DNA from: Saprospiraceae bacterium
GTDB lineage: Bacteria; Bacteroidota; Bacteroidia; Chitinophagales; Saprospiraceae
DNA length: 64,000 bases
NCBI GenBank assembly: GCA_022842725.1
Contig: JALHOZ010000003.1
Span: 62,001-126,000 of the forward strand
Reading direction: 5' to 3'
The position numbers and the translations under genes are program-made. The notes below the pieces were generated by a model. It was not told the origin of the DNA. It worked only from the letters and a program-made list of their open reading frames with translations, and made no database searches. Within the stretch, counting starts at the first letter, position 1. Every line of letters begins with the position of its first letter. Shown here in pieces: positions 37,761-47,620 of the stretch.

Positions 37761-38870
37761 TTAGTTTGAAACGAAAAACATAACCACCTTTTCCATCCTG
37801 TTTTTCCAGGACAATTCTTGTTGTGCATAGTTTATGATTTCAACTGATTCAAAGCTTCCCTTCCTGTAAAAATCGAGGATTTCCTGAATGGAAACAGGCT
37901 CTTCGTTTGGTGGAAATTGATATATAAATCCGGCTTTACCACTAAAATCCGGGTCGTCTGTACTAAAGATAAATGGCAAGCCACAAACCGCATACAAACG
38001 GTGTTTTAACGGAGAATGGGATACCAACCCTTTGCGAAACGAACCTAAAACCCCGACCCCGACATGTGCCTTTTGCAGAATTTTTTTTGTGTCCTTTTCT
38101 GTTTTTTCGCCCCAAAAACGGATGTGTCGGGTCAGCCTGAGTTCTTCTGAAATGTCTTTATATTTTGCAAGATCCTTACCATCACCAATGACCATAAGTT
38201 GGATATTTTCTTCTGGTGATTGACTCAAATATTGCGACATTCCGTATAAAAACCGGTCTAAACCGTGCCAAAAGCGCCAGTTTCCCACTGCAACAAACGT
38301 AAAAATCTCCTCTTTTTCAACTTTGTCTGTGGTAAGGTCCGGGATTTCTGTTCCATTGGTAAGATTGATGGTTTGGATACCTTCAAAAGACTGTTCATTG
38401 CCATACGTGACGACGAGGTCTGTATATTTTATCAGATTTTTGCGGTAATAGATGTCTATCCAAAGTTTCCACTTTTGAATTAAAACAAATTCCCGGTCAT
38501 ATGGAAAGGTGGGAACTTCAAGTACTATTTTGATATCCGGAAAATGGGTCCTGACGGCTTTCAAAAACCGGATAAAACCCGGCGTCGAAAAAGGATACCG
38601 GATGTACAGCATCTCCGGCGCTTTATCAGAATATTTTAATCTGGTCTCAATTGCCGAAAAAAAAGAATTTCTGAGCGAAAAACCAGAAAGGGATTTGACA
38701 AAATCTCCCCGGTCATTGACGACTTTTTTGCCGGAAACGTATAAACATTCTGTTTCATATCCCAATTCCCGGAAAGCATTGGTCTGGCCGTTCATTTTTG
38801 TTAGTAATCCGGATAGAACAGGGTTCTCAAAGTCAGTAAATGATATTAAAACTACCCTTTTTTTCGTCAT
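37761..38870 (-). CDS. glycosyltransferase family 4-like protein
   Basis: A 369-aa GT-B glycosyltransferase. The start MTKKRVVLISFTDFENP is preferred; the open frame extends upstream into the previous gene without family signal. The C-terminal domain shows FVAVGNWRFWHGLDRF, LMVIGDGKDLAKYK and RFWGEK, but the donor-site glutamates are less regular than in classical GT4 enzymes. It is the last gene of a three-gene minus-strand cluster with a FemAB-like transferase and another GT-B enzyme, spaced by 13 and 8 bp, and probably builds a surface glycan. Confidence 0.82.
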   Translation of the reverse strand: MTKKRVVLISFTDFENPVLSGLLTKMNGQTNAFRELGYETECLYVSGKKVVNDRGDFVKSLSGFSLRNSFFSAIETRLKYSDKAPEMLYIRYPFSTPGFIRFLKAVRTHFPDIKIVLEVPTFPYDREFVLIQKWKLWIDIYYRKNLIKYTDLVVTYGNEQSFEGIQTINLTNGTEIPDLTTDKVEKEEIFTFVAVGNWRFWHGLDRFLYGMSQYLSQSPEENIQLMVIGDGKDLAKYKDISEELRLTRHIRFWGEKTEKDTKKILQKAHVGVGVLGSFRKGLVSHSPLKHRLYAVCGLPFIFSTDDPDFSGKAGFIYQFPPNEEPVSIQEILDFYRKGSFESVEIINYAQQELSWKNRMEKVVMFFVSN

Positions 38871-38883
38871 CGAAACCGGCTTT

Positions 38884-39831
38884 TTACAATTTCCCGATAA
38901 GGGTGAATAACATCGTCCAAAACCGGTTTTTTGCTTTTGATATTTCAAAATAAGGCACTGGTTTCCCGCCAAAACCCTGATAAAATGACTGTATGGTAGG
39001 CAATCTGCTTCCTTCAAAATCAAAAACATTGACCCTTTCTGAAGCGATTTTAATACTTTCCCAAATCAGAAAGGATGGCCCTCCCTGATTAACCCGGTCA
39101 AAATCGGTTCCAAACAACATGTTGTACGCTCTGTTTTGGTCAAAAACCAAAAACATACCGGCAAGTATTTGACCTTCTCCATCCTGAACAAACAAAATTT
39201 TTCGTTGTTTTTTGCATGCTTCATTCAACCTTTCTAAAAAAGGTAAATCAAAAGGCATTCGTTCGTTTTTTCGGGTAAATGTTTTTTCTAACAGTGAAAA
39301 CAAAAGGCCGATATCTTCTTTTTCAACGATGGTCAGATCTTCTTCTGCCTTGCGGATGATATTTCGGGTATTGGCTTTAAAACCGGCAAAAACCGAATCG
39401 TGATCCCTAATATTATCCAATACGTAGGTATAATAGGTCGTTTGTTTGAATCCGGCAAAATAAAAAGGAAGCCACATCGTATACTCCGGGTGAAACCTCA
39501 CTTTAAAAAATGTGTTAGCCGGAATTTTAGCGATAATATTGCGACTTATCCTGAAGATATAAGATTGTTTTTTTTGTTCTTTCCACCCACTGATGTCTTC
39601 CGCAATATAAATGCCCTGGTGTGGTGTAAGGACGGGATTGGTGATGGCCGTCAAGCCTCTTTTTTTGGATATAAATACAGGCATAAAAGCCTCAATGTCA
39701 CCATTTGTGTCCAAAGAACAAAGAACTTCCCAATCCTTTCCGGTCACTGCATCGAGCCAAAAGGGTTGGTAAAACAAAGGAATTCCTCTGTTTTGGTCGC
39801 AAAAAATGATATATCGTTCCTTATCGGTCAT
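38884..39831 (-). CDS. FemAB/GNAT-fold acyltransferase-like protein
   Basis: A 315-aa protein of the FemAB-like, GNAT_6 type. Family features are the N-terminal PLFYQPFWLDAVTG, the central AGFKANTRNIIRKAEED and the C-terminal AGMFLVFDQNRAYNMLFGTD. Such proteins transfer amino acids or acyl groups, often onto exported glycans or peptidoglycan. The ATG at 39831 avoids overlap with the upstream gene; one at 39858 is possible. Placement between two glycosyltransferase genes suggests it decorates the same polysaccharide. Confidence 0.78.
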   Translation of the reverse strand: MTDKERYIIFCDQNRGIPLFYQPFWLDAVTGKDWEVLCSLDTNGDIEAFMPVFISKKRGLTAITNPVLTPHQGIYIAEDISGWKEQKKQSYIFRISRNIIAKIPANTFFKVRFHPEYTMWLPFYFAGFKQTTYYTYVLDNIRDHDSVFAGFKANTRNIIRKAEEDLTIVEKEDIGLLFSLLEKTFTRKNERMPFDLPFLERLNEACKKQRKILFVQDGEGQILAGMFLVFDQNRAYNMLFGTDFDRVNQGGPSFLIWESIKIASERVNVFDFEGSRLPTIQSFYQGFGGKPVPYFEISKAKNRFWTMLFTLIGKL

Positions 39832-39839
39832 GCGCAAAT

Positions 39840-40982
39840 TTACGGATTTTTGTTCCAAACAGATTCAATATATTTTGCCACCTCTGAAGATTGGTACATT
39901 TTCAAAACATTATAATCAGGTAAAAAACCGGGATGTTCCATAAAATACAACAAGCGATCTGCCAATTCTGAAGCCGTAGAAAAACGAAATGTCATGTTTT
40001 CCAAAGCATCGGAAACCGGATAAAAATCGGGAATTACAAGGGGAAGACCATAACGGACTGCATCCGCGATATTGCCGCTTTCTGTCGAAAAACCGTATTT
40101 TTCTTCGTGAATTCCATATGAAGTTTGGTGGTTAAGAGGTGCCACCAAAATATCTGCATCGGTCAAAATGTTTTCAAACGTGGCCTGATTTATAAATTCT
40201 TTAAAATAAGTAAAGTCCAGTTTTGCCTGGTCAAGCAGGGCAAACTTATTCAATACACTGTCACAAGATGGATCTTTTTGTTTACCGGCCAAAGTCAGTT
40301 TGATCTTTTGATCCGATTTTTCCAATACCCTTCTCACCGCATCATAAACGGTGTCATAATCTCTGGAAAGTGTGGTGATATTACCTGGTATGACAATGTG
40401 AAAAGGAGATTGCGGTGTTTTTATCCGCTGTATATCCTGTAAGTTGATAAACGGAATGACCAATGGATCAGGAAAAAGGTCTGACACAAAATTTTGTTGA
40501 TAATATTTTTTCAAATTTTGGGTCGGAAAAATGATTTCATCCACCTCAGACAACCAATTATTTTTAATAATTTCTTTTCCGCTAAGGTAAAACCTAAAGA
40601 CCTTCAAAATGTCCAATACCGGATTTTTACCCTGATGCAGGTGAGTTAAAGGTTTGGCAAAAAAATAATGAATGTTGTGAATCAGAAGCCAAACCGGACA
40701 TTCAAAAACAGTGAAATCTATGGTTGTCAAAGGCTCAGGAAGCGAAGTGAAAACCGTAAGTTGGCAGTTTTTAATGGTTTTCCGATGCTTTTGAACAAAT
40801 GATTTATGATTTTCTTCACTGTCCTTAATGATCCAGATGACCGGTTTGTCGACAAATTTTTCGGCAATCTGCTCCAAAATAAAATCATGGGTGAAAACAT
40901 ATATTTGAGAAACTATTGGCAAAAAATGAAAGATATAGGCCTCAACCACTTCATTGTGATAAGCAAATTCAAAGATGGCCAC
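39840..40982 (-). CDS. GT-B fold glycosyltransferase
   Basis: A 380-aa protein with the two-domain GT-B layout. The second domain begins near residue 195 (FHIVIPGNITTLSRDYD), continues LTLAGKQKDPS and DADILVAPLNHQ, and ends with the donor-binding segment FSTESGNIADAVRYGLPLV. The N-terminal domain is poorly conserved. It is the first gene of the three-gene minus-strand cluster and is divergent from the GT2 gene at 41171. Confidence 0.78.
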   Translation of the reverse strand: MAIFEFAYHNEVVEAYIFHFLPIVSQIYVFTHDFILEQIAEKFVDKPVIWIIKDSEENHKSFVQKHRKTIKNCQLTVFTSLPEPLTTIDFTVFECPVWLLIHNIHYFFAKPLTHLHQGKNPVLDILKVFRFYLSGKEIIKNNWLSEVDEIIFPTQNLKKYYQQNFVSDLFPDPLVIPFINLQDIQRIKTPQSPFHIVIPGNITTLSRDYDTVYDAVRRVLEKSDQKIKLTLAGKQKDPSCDSVLNKFALLDQAKLDFTYFKEFINQATFENILTDADILVAPLNHQTSYGIHEEKYGFSTESGNIADAVRYGLPLVIPDFYPVSDALENMTFRFSTASELADRLLYFMEHPGFLPDYNVLKMYQSSEVAKYIESVWNKNP

Positions 40983-41158
40983 CGTTTTTTGTTCGCGACT
41001 TCCCGGACTTGTATGTTTTGTTGGTGAAATAAACTGTTGGTTTGGTGAAAAAATATAAAAAGACGAATATTGATACTTAAAGACACTGCAAAATAAGTAT
41101 GAATACCTGTATTATGTCAGGTTTTAGGAAGATTTCTCATGAATTGTGTCTGATTTTT

Positions 41159-41166
41159 TACCTTTG
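41159..41166 (+). promoter_or_regulatory. -7 element (TACCTTTG) directly before the GT2 start
   Basis: It ends 4 nt before the ATG at 41171, predicting a leaderless or nearly leaderless transcript. No -33 TTG is seen at the standard spacing. Confidence 0.45.
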
Positions 41167-41170
41167 GGTT

Positions 41171-42085
41171 ATGAATGTATCTTCAGGTCCTTTGTTTAGT
41201 ATCATTTTACCAACGTACAATCGTGAGGTCTTATTACACAAAGCTGTTCAATCGGTATTGAATCAGGAGTTTCCGGACTGGCAACTAATCATAGTGGATG
41301 ACGGATCAACAGACAATACCGCAAAATTGGTATCAGAAATGGCGGACAGCCGTATAAAATACGTGTTTCAGCCTCATTCCGAAAGAAGTACTGCCAGAAA
41401 TACCGGCATACTACATGCTGACGGAAAATATCTTTGTTTTTTGGACGACGATGATTATTACCAACCGGATTTTCTGCAAAACTTTTATACTTATTACCGG
41501 TCAAATCAATTTCCTGATCAGATTCTCCGACAGGGTTTTTATCGGAAAAATGATGATAAAAATAAGTTTTCGACAAATTATGACATTGGAAAACATAAAA
41601 ATCCCGTCAACTTCGCGGCTTACCATATGTGCGGTGTTTGGTCATTGAGCATTCCAAAAAAGTATTTGGATGATGAAAAATTTCATCCCGATTTTCCACA
41701 CTGGCAGGACACCCATCTCATACTACGTTTGTTTGCCCGGCATGGAATGACGCAGTTGCCGTTTTATACATATGTTTATGTCATTCATGAAGGAATGGGT
41801 TCAAAAATGATGGGTAAAGACCCGGAAAATAAAATTATTCAAAATACCATTCCTGTAGAACATTTGTTTTCAGAATACGGTCATCTCATCAACACGTTTT
41901 TAAACCCGAATACAAAAAACTTTTTACTGGCAAAAAAATATATTGAGTTTGCTCACTATTGTTTATTGGAAATGAATAAAGAAAAAAGTGTGTTGTTTAT
42001 AAAAAAGTCGTTGTCTTACGGAATCTTTTTCAGGTTATGGAGATACTATCTCGTTTTACTGAGAGATTATTTTGTCATTCATTGA
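41171..42085 (+). CDS. glycosyltransferase family 2 protein
   Basis: A 304-aa GT-A glycosyltransferase. LFSIILPTYNREVLLHKAV and LIIVDDGSTDNT form the nucleotide-binding part, and the metal-binding motif is FLDDDDYY. The C-terminal half is hydrophilic with one aromatic-rich end segment. The ATG at 41171 is chosen over the longer open frame from 41099 because the upstream residues show no family signal and a -7 element sits just before 41171. It is divergent from the glycosyltransferase/FemAB cluster and probably acts in the same surface-glycan pathway. Confidence 0.9.
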   Translation: MNVSSGPLFSIILPTYNREVLLHKAVQSVLNQEFPDWQLIIVDDGSTDNTAKLVSEMADSRIKYVFQPHSERSTARNTGILHADGKYLCFLDDDDYYQPDFLQNFYTYYRSNQFPDQILRQGFYRKNDDKNKFSTNYDIGKHKNPVNFAAYHMCGVWSLSIPKKYLDDEKFHPDFPHWQDTHLILRLFARHGMTQLPFYTYVYVIHEGMGSKMMGKDPENKIIQNTIPVEHLFSEYGHLINTFLNPNTKNFLLAKKYIEFAHYCLLEMNKEKSVLFIKKSLSYGIFFRLWRYYLVLLRDYFVIH

Positions 42086-42268
42086 CAAAACCATATATTT
42101 TTATAAACAAATCCTTCATTTTTGAAAACAAATATATCAAAACATAAATATTGAAATAGTTGAAAATACCCGCATTTAATCTGATATTTTTAATAAACGG
42201 ACTAATATTTGTTAGTAAGATTATTCAGAGATAACATATAGATAACAACATTATTGTAAAAAATACAC

Positions 42269-42276
42269 TAACTTTG
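42269..42276 (+). promoter_or_regulatory. -7 element (TAACTTTG) for pyk
   Basis: It lies 27 nt before the pyk ATG at 42304 and matches TAnnTTTG. Confidence 0.55.
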
Positions 42277-42303
42277 CCGGCTTAATAAATAAAATAAAAT
42301 TTT

Positions 42304-43749
42304 ATGGCACCTTTGATACCGATTGCCAATCATAAAAAGACTAAAATCATAGCAACCGTTGGCCCTGCCAGTTCTTCAAAAGAAAATCTCATATCGTTGA
42401 TAAAAGCAGGCGTCAATGTATTTCGGCTGAACTTTTCTCATAGTTCTCATGAAGTTCACAAAGCGGTGATCGACAATATTCTCGAAATAAATGAAAAATA
42501 TAATGTTCATGCCGGAATTCTGGCCGACTTACAAGGTCCGAAACTCAGGGTAGGAAAAATAGAAAACAATGCTCTTCACATAGCTCCCGGAGACATACTT
42601 ACATTTACCAATACAGAATGTATCGGTAATAAAGACCGGATATACATGAGTTATGACCACTTTGCGCAGGATGTCAATGTAGGAGAAAGGGTTATGGTTG
42701 ATGATGGTAAAATCATTTTGGAAGTTGTAGAGACAAATGATAAAGATCAGGTAAAACTTAAGGTGCTTTACGGAGAACTTTTGTCCTCAAACAAAGGCGT
42801 AAATCTTCCTGATACAAACATTTCACAACCTTCACTGACTGAAAAAGATCTGGAAGATTTGGAGTTTATCCTTACCCAAAAAGTCAACTGGATTGCATTA
42901 TCTTTTGTCAGAACAGCAAAAGATATCACTGATCTTCAAAAAAAGATAAAGGCTAAGGACCACATAGCCAAGGTGATCTCAAAAATCGAAAAACCTGAAG
43001 CTATCAAAAACTTAAAAGCCATCATCAAAGCATCAGATGCCGTTATGATTGCGCGAGGAGATTTGGCTGTTGAGTTGCCGATGCAGGAATTGCCGGGATT
43101 ACAAAAAACCATCATAGCCAAATGTATCGAAAAGTCTAAGCCGGTTATCGTAGCTACACAGATGATGGAAAGTATGATCACTAATCCTTCTCCGACAAGA
43201 GCTGAAATCACCGATGTGGCCAATGCTGTATTGGATGGGGCGGATGCTGTTATGCTTAGTGCAGAAACATCTGTGGGAAATCACCCGGAATTAGTTGTTG
43301 AAGCAATGACAAAAATTATTTCTCATGCAGAGACACAATACACCATGCATGGTAAAAGATATAAACTCGATCCTGACTCAAGCACTTTCCTTTCTGACGT
43401 ACTCTGTATGAATGCACCGAAAATCGCAGAAGACATCAATGCGAAAGCTATCCTTGGTTTGACAGTAAATGGATACACTGCCTTCAAAATTTCCAGTTAC
43501 CGTCCTAATTGCAGCATTTATATTTTTTCTGACAGAGCCTTTATGTTAAGTACACTTTCCCTTGTTTGGGGTGTCACGCCATATTTATACACTAAGTTTA
43601 CCACAACCGACGAAACTTTCGAAGATCTCAACAATATATTGAAAGACGAAGGGGAAATATCGGTAGGAGATATAGTAGTAAATACAGGAAGTATGCCTTT
43701 GCACAAAAGATTCCGGACGAATATGTTGAAAATAACCGTTGTTGAGTGA
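42304..43749 (+). CDS. pyk: pyruvate kinase
   Basis: A 481-aa glycolytic enzyme that converts phosphoenolpyruvate and ADP to pyruvate and ATP. Motifs include TKIIATVGPASSS, the substrate site FRLNFSHSSHE, the catalytic-lysine segment VISKIEKPEA, MIARGDLAVELPM and the ATQMMESM segment. The C-terminal allosteric domain is complete. The TGA stop shares one base with the ATG of the following YhhN-type gene, so the two are translationally coupled. Confidence 0.97.
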   Translation: MAPLIPIANHKKTKIIATVGPASSSKENLISLIKAGVNVFRLNFSHSSHEVHKAVIDNILEINEKYNVHAGILADLQGPKLRVGKIENNALHIAPGDILTFTNTECIGNKDRIYMSYDHFAQDVNVGERVMVDDGKIILEVVETNDKDQVKLKVLYGELLSSNKGVNLPDTNISQPSLTEKDLEDLEFILTQKVNWIALSFVRTAKDITDLQKKIKAKDHIAKVISKIEKPEAIKNLKAIIKASDAVMIARGDLAVELPMQELPGLQKTIIAKCIEKSKPVIVATQMMESMITNPSPTRAEITDVANAVLDGADAVMLSAETSVGNHPELVVEAMTKIISHAETQYTMHGKRYKLDPDSSTFLSDVLCMNAPKIAEDINAKAILGLTVNGYTAFKISSYRPNCSIYIFSDRAFMLSTLSLVWGVTPYLYTKFTTTDETFEDLNNILKDEGEISVGDIVVNTGSMPLHKRFRTNMLKITVVE

Positions 43750-44423
43750 TGGTTTGGTACCGAAAATTTAAAAGTTTTAATCTGTTTTTTGCCTTTATCG
43801 TTTTGGCATATTTTTTATCGCTTTTTTATTTTCAATCATACATTGTTGTCACAAAACCATTGATTGTAGCCAGTCTTCTTGGTTTTTATATTGCTACCGT
43901 TCCTGTACAAAATAATGTCTTTTTATTGGGTCTGATTTTTGCTATGCTGGGTGACATCAGCCTGATGTTTGACGGAGAATTGTTTTTTACATTAGGCCTT
44001 GCCTCATTTTTAATTATGCAATGGTGTTATGTGTTTGTTTTCCGTACCGACGTAAAAGCACCTCAACGCTCAGCCTATATGTTTATTGGGATTCTGTCCG
44101 TTTTTTCAGCTGTCATCCTTTGGATTTTATGGCCTCATGCAGGAAATATGAAACCTCACATAGTTTTGTATATAATCTCTATTTTTTCCATGACAGTAAT
44201 GGCTTTATTGCGCAAACCCCAATCCAACATTTCCTATAATTTTGTATTTTGGGGTGCTGTGTTATTTATGGTCTCTGACACCTTACTTGCTTATAACAAA
44301 TTTGTTGTTCCGATACCCGCGGCCTCATTATTAGTCATGATTACTTACATAGCTGCACAATACGGAATTGTGAGGGGTATTGTTGAAGAATCTTCCATTT
44401 CTCAAAAGGCAGCAACAAAATAA
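43749..44423 (+). CDS. lysoplasmalogenase, YhhN/TMEM86 family
   Basis: A 224-aa membrane protein with about eight helices and the family motif LGDISLMFDGE. Characterised members cleave the vinyl-ether bond of lysoplasmalogens; in bacteria that lack plasmalogens the role is unclear. The ATG at 43749 overlaps the pyk TGA by one base; a GTG three bases earlier is less likely. A C-terminal SDTLLAYNKF segment also fits the family. Confidence 0.85.
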   Translation: MVWYRKFKSFNLFFAFIVLAYFLSLFYFQSYIVVTKPLIVASLLGFYIATVPVQNNVFLLGLIFAMLGDISLMFDGELFFTLGLASFLIMQWCYVFVFRTDVKAPQRSAYMFIGILSVFSAVILWILWPHAGNMKPHIVLYIISIFSMTVMALLRKPQSNISYNFVFWGAVLFMVSDTLLAYNKFVVPIPAASLLVMITYIAAQYGIVRGIVEESSISQKAATK

Positions 44424-44440
44424 TCTTTCGGTTATTTATT

Positions 44441-45310
44441 TTATAAATGTCTTTCGGCGTGGTAGCTGCTTCTGACCAAAGGGCTGCTTTCTACAATCTG
44501 GAATCCTTTGGACAATCCTATTTCTTTATAATGGGCAAAAAGGTCCGGATGAATATATTCAGCCACCTCGATATGCATTTTTGTTGGTTGAAGATATTGA
44601 CCTATAGTCATTACATCGCATCCGTGCTCCACAAGGTCATCCATGATTTTATAGACATCTTCCTTGGTTTCTCCCAAACCAACCATTATACCGGATTTGG
44701 TTCTTTTTCCGTATGCTTTGGTTCTTTGAATTTGTTCAAGACTTCTGGCATACTTTGCCTGAGGTCTTACCATTCTGTATAGTCGCTCAACGGTTTCCAT
44801 ATTATGAGAAACCACTTCCTGTCCTGGACTGATCATCACTTCAAGAGCATCCCAATTGGCTTTTACATCAGGTATCAGGGTTTCAATGGTTGTTCCCGGA
44901 GAGATTTCTTTAACCTTTTTGACGGTTTCGTGCCATATGGCCGCTCCTCTGTCCTTGAGTTCATCGCGATTGACAGAGGTTAAAACCGCATGTTTTACAT
45001 TCATCAAAAAAATAGCTTCTGCTACCCGTCTTGGTTCATCTTCGTCGTATTCATTGGGTTTTCCTGTTTTAACGGCACAAAACGAACAACTTCGGGTACA
45101 AACATTTCCCAATATCATAAAAGTTGCTGTTCCGGCTCCCCAACATTCTCCCATATTCGGGCAGTTACCGCTTTGACAGATCGTATGTAGTTTATATTGA
45201 TCCACCAACGTTCTGACTTTTTTATATTCTTCTCCAATAGGCAGTTTTACGCGTAACCAATCTGGTTTTTTACTTTTGGATTCTGCCTGTGCGATGGGTA
45301 ATTCTACCAT
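44441..45310 (-). CDS. lipA: lipoyl synthase
   Basis: A 289-aa radical-SAM enzyme that inserts two sulfurs into protein-bound octanoate. The auxiliary cluster cysteines are in [12 protein letters not shown], and the SAM cluster motif is CTRSCSFC (C-X3-C-X2-C). The C-terminal SSYHAERHL end, with the conserved RSSY, completes the family pattern. It serves the lipoyl domains of dehydrogenase complexes such as the E2 encoded at 54.2 kb. It converges on the YhhN gene with only 17 bp between. Confidence 0.96.
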   Translation of the reverse strand: MVELPIAQAESKSKKPDWLRVKLPIGEEYKKVRTLVDQYKLHTICQSGNCPNMGECWGAGTATFMILGNVCTRSCSFCAVKTGKPNEYDEDEPRRVAEAIFLMNVKHAVLTSVNRDELKDRGAAIWHETVKKVKEISPGTTIETLIPDVKANWDALEVMISPGQEVVSHNMETVERLYRMVRPQAKYARSLEQIQRTKAYGKRTKSGIMVGLGETKEDVYKIMDDLVEHGCDVMTIGQYLQPTKMHIEVAEYIHPDLFAHYKEIGLSKGFQIVESSPLVRSSYHAERHL

Positions 45311-45330
45311 TATATGATGTATAAAATTTT

Positions 45331-46128
45331 TTAATTACTTCTTTTTCCAAATTCTACGGTGAGGTAGAGATTTACAAAATATGATTTGTTTGAAACAGTT
45401 GGTGTTTCGACCATTACAGGTACTTTTTTAACATAAATATCCGCCATGATCCCTACTTCGAGAGATTTGGCAAATTCTTCAAAAGCTCCCGGAGAAAAAA
45501 ACAATCCCAATTTTCCCTGAAGCCCCGGAATGATCGACAATTCAGAAAAACCTTTGCCAAAACTTGCACCTCCAAAAACGCTGTTATAATCCAAAAACTT
45601 ATCAGCGTTTTCTTCAGAATATTTTTCGTCCCGAAGTTCCGGGACCAGGGTATTGTCAATATTTTTTTGATAAATCAACTCTAGATAATAGGGTTTGATG
45701 ATGGCAATCGAAGGTCCCGCCTGCATATTGTAGCCCAATGCAAGCCCTTTTCGTTTTGCTTTATCAGAAATTAATTTTTTGACTCCTCTTCCGGCACGAA
45801 AGACAAAAACACTGTTTTGTTTACCAAACCGGAATGACCTGGAAACCCTGTTTACTGAAAAGGGAATATTTCTGTTTTGACGATACTCTCTCGGATCGTA
45901 TAATAATCCCAACTCATAACTGGAATAAACGGTTTTATAATACGTTTTTATCTTTCCTTTGTGAAATGAAACAAAATATCCGTTTGTATGTACTGCCAAA
46001 ACTCCGGTAGCCTCTTTTCTGTATATAATACCTTTGAATTCAGGATCTTCCTGTTTCGGTTGAAAAGATTTTTGGCCGAATAAACCAAAAGAAATCAATA
46101 AAAATAATATTAAAAAATTATGCTTCAT
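45331..46128 (-). CDS. exported protein, probable outer-membrane beta-barrel
   Basis: A 265-aa protein with a signal peptide ending GLFGQ. It shows alternating hydrophobic strands such as [17 protein letters not shown] and [10 protein letters not shown], and ends in an aromatic strand ([16 protein letters not shown]), as barrel proteins do. I do not recognise a named family. The ATG at 46128 is preferred over the longer frame because it directly precedes the signal peptide. A TACTTTTG element is at 46184-46191 on the minus strand. It lies 20 bp upstream of lipA and may be cotranscribed. Confidence 0.65.
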   Translation of the reverse strand: MKHNFLILFLLISFGLFGQKSFQPKQEDPEFKGIIYRKEATGVLAVHTNGYFVSFHKGKIKTYYKTVYSSYELGLLYDPREYRQNRNIPFSVNRVSRSFRFGKQNSVFVFRAGRGVKKLISDKAKRKGLALGYNMQAGPSIAIIKPYYLELIYQKNIDNTLVPELRDEKYSEENADKFLDYNSVFGGASFGKGFSELSIIPGLQGKLGLFFSPGAFEEFAKSLEVGIMADIYVKKVPVMVETPTVSNKSYFVNLYLTVEFGKRSN

Positions 46129-46183
46129 CCTGAATGATACAACAATACAACACAAACAATTTCTTTTTGCTTACAAAACAATC

Positions 46184-46191
46184 CAAAAGTA
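46184..46191 (-). promoter_or_regulatory. -7 element (TACTTTTG) before the barrel-like protein gene
   Basis: It matches TAnnTTTG and would give a leader of about 50 nt for the gene starting at 46128 and for lipA behind it. Confidence 0.45.
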
Positions 46192-46238
46192 CAACTTTTT
46201 TATTTATTTTGTCTCACAATCGTACATTTAATTGATTA

Positions 46239-47576
46239 ATGATACACATTATAACTTCCGGCACTTCGCCCAGACTGCATTATATACTGAATTTTATATT
46301 CCGGGAGGTTTATGAGACAGATTACAACATTATTACCCCAAATGAAGCAAAACAATTACATTCAGGTTTTGCTATTCTGTATGCCAATCATCCATTTGAA
46401 AACACTTTGGGCATTCCTTATTTACAAATTCCACAACATGATTTACTTTTTGAAAAAGGCATTCACGCTTATAATCCGGACATAAAATACGATGAAAGCA
46501 GGAAGTTACCTTACGCATTCGAAGTAACAGATACACAATACACAGGCTTACCCTTTGATATTTTTGCTTTTGTTTTTTACCTGATCAGTCGTTATGAAGA
46601 GTACCTTCCTCATACAAAAGACAAATACGGACGTTATCCGGCAGACAGGTCACTTGCTGTACAAAATGGATTTATTGAAACACCTGTGGCAGATATGTGG
46701 CTTTCGGAATTTATGGAATTGATTCGTCAGAAAACATCTTTGACCATAATAAAAAAACAACATTATAACGTACATCCGACCATTGATATTGACTCGGTCT
46801 GGTCCTTTGCATACAAAGGTTTGCACATCATTCCGGGCATGGCTAAAGATATTATTTTGGGCAGATTTTCAAACCTGAAAGACCGGTATTTCAGCTTAAA
46901 AAACCCGGACATTGATCCTTTTTATACTTTTGACAAGCTGGAAAAACTTTTGGGTGAATCATGGCATTTGACTTCGTTTTTTATTTTGTATGCCAAAAAT
47001 CCCAACCGATCAGACACCAACCATAAAAGAAGCCTTAAAGCTTTTTCAAGCTGGCTCAAACGATTTTCGGCCGACCATAACATCGGAATTCATCCGTCTT
47101 TTTTCTCGCATTCAGGTGTCAATGCGCTGAAGGAAGAAATTGTGGCACTTGAAACAGAAACCGGGAAAAAAATAACTTTATCAAGGCAACATTTTTTATC
47201 ATTTTCTTTACCAAAAACATACAGGATGTTGCTTCAATGCGGCATTGAACAAGATTTTTCTATGGGTTATCCTGAAAAAACAGGGTACAGAGCATCAACA
47301 GGATACAGCTTTTTGTGGTATGATCTTATGGACGAAAAACCAACTTCTTTGAGGATCCATCCGGTACAAATGATGGATGTGACTATGAAAAAATATCATG
47401 GCTGGACGGTAGAAAATGCCATACAAAAGGTAAACAATTTGAAAAAAATCGCTGAAAAATACGACAGTCCTCTGCGATTTATCTGGCACAACAGTTCGTT
47501 TTATAAAGGATTTGGTTGGGAAAACTGGGAAGAGGTTTTTATAACAATAATGAAAAAAAACAATGAGGAAGATTGA
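46239..47576 (+). CDS. polysaccharide deacetylase family protein with DUF7033-like N-terminus
   Basis: A 445-aa protein. Residues 1 to about 170 match the DUF7033-type N-terminal domain (LGIPYLQIPQHDLLF, FDIFAFVFYLISRYEEY). The remainder resembles a NodB-type deacetylase. The expected first motif is TIDIDSVWSF, with the second motif in IGIHPSFFSH and an IRFIWHNSS segment near the end. The first motif differs from the usual TFDD, so activity is uncertain. No signal peptide is seen. It is divergent from the lipA operon and precedes the phosphatase gene. Confidence 0.75.
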   Translation: MIHIITSGTSPRLHYILNFIFREVYETDYNIITPNEAKQLHSGFAILYANHPFENTLGIPYLQIPQHDLLFEKGIHAYNPDIKYDESRKLPYAFEVTDTQYTGLPFDIFAFVFYLISRYEEYLPHTKDKYGRYPADRSLAVQNGFIETPVADMWLSEFMELIRQKTSLTIIKKQHYNVHPTIDIDSVWSFAYKGLHIIPGMAKDIILGRFSNLKDRYFSLKNPDIDPFYTFDKLEKLLGESWHLTSFFILYAKNPNRSDTNHKRSLKAFSSWLKRFSADHNIGIHPSFFSHSGVNALKEEIVALETETGKKITLSRQHFLSFSLPKTYRMLLQCGIEQDFSMGYPEKTGYRASTGYSFLWYDLMDEKPTSLRIHPVQMMDVTMKKYHGWTVENAIQKVNNLKKIAEKYDSPLRFIWHNSSFYKGFGWENWEEVFITIMKKNNEED

Positions 47577-47608
47577 CAAACAATAACCTCCGTTGTGCAT
47601 TTAGTGTT

Positions 47609-47616
47609 TATCTTTG
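47609..47616 (+). promoter_or_regulatory. -7 element (TATCTTTG) directly before the SpoIIE-type phosphatase start
   Basis: It ends 4 nt before the ATG at 47621, which supports that start and predicts a leaderless or nearly leaderless mRNA. Confidence 0.45.
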
Positions 47617-47620
47617 CTAT

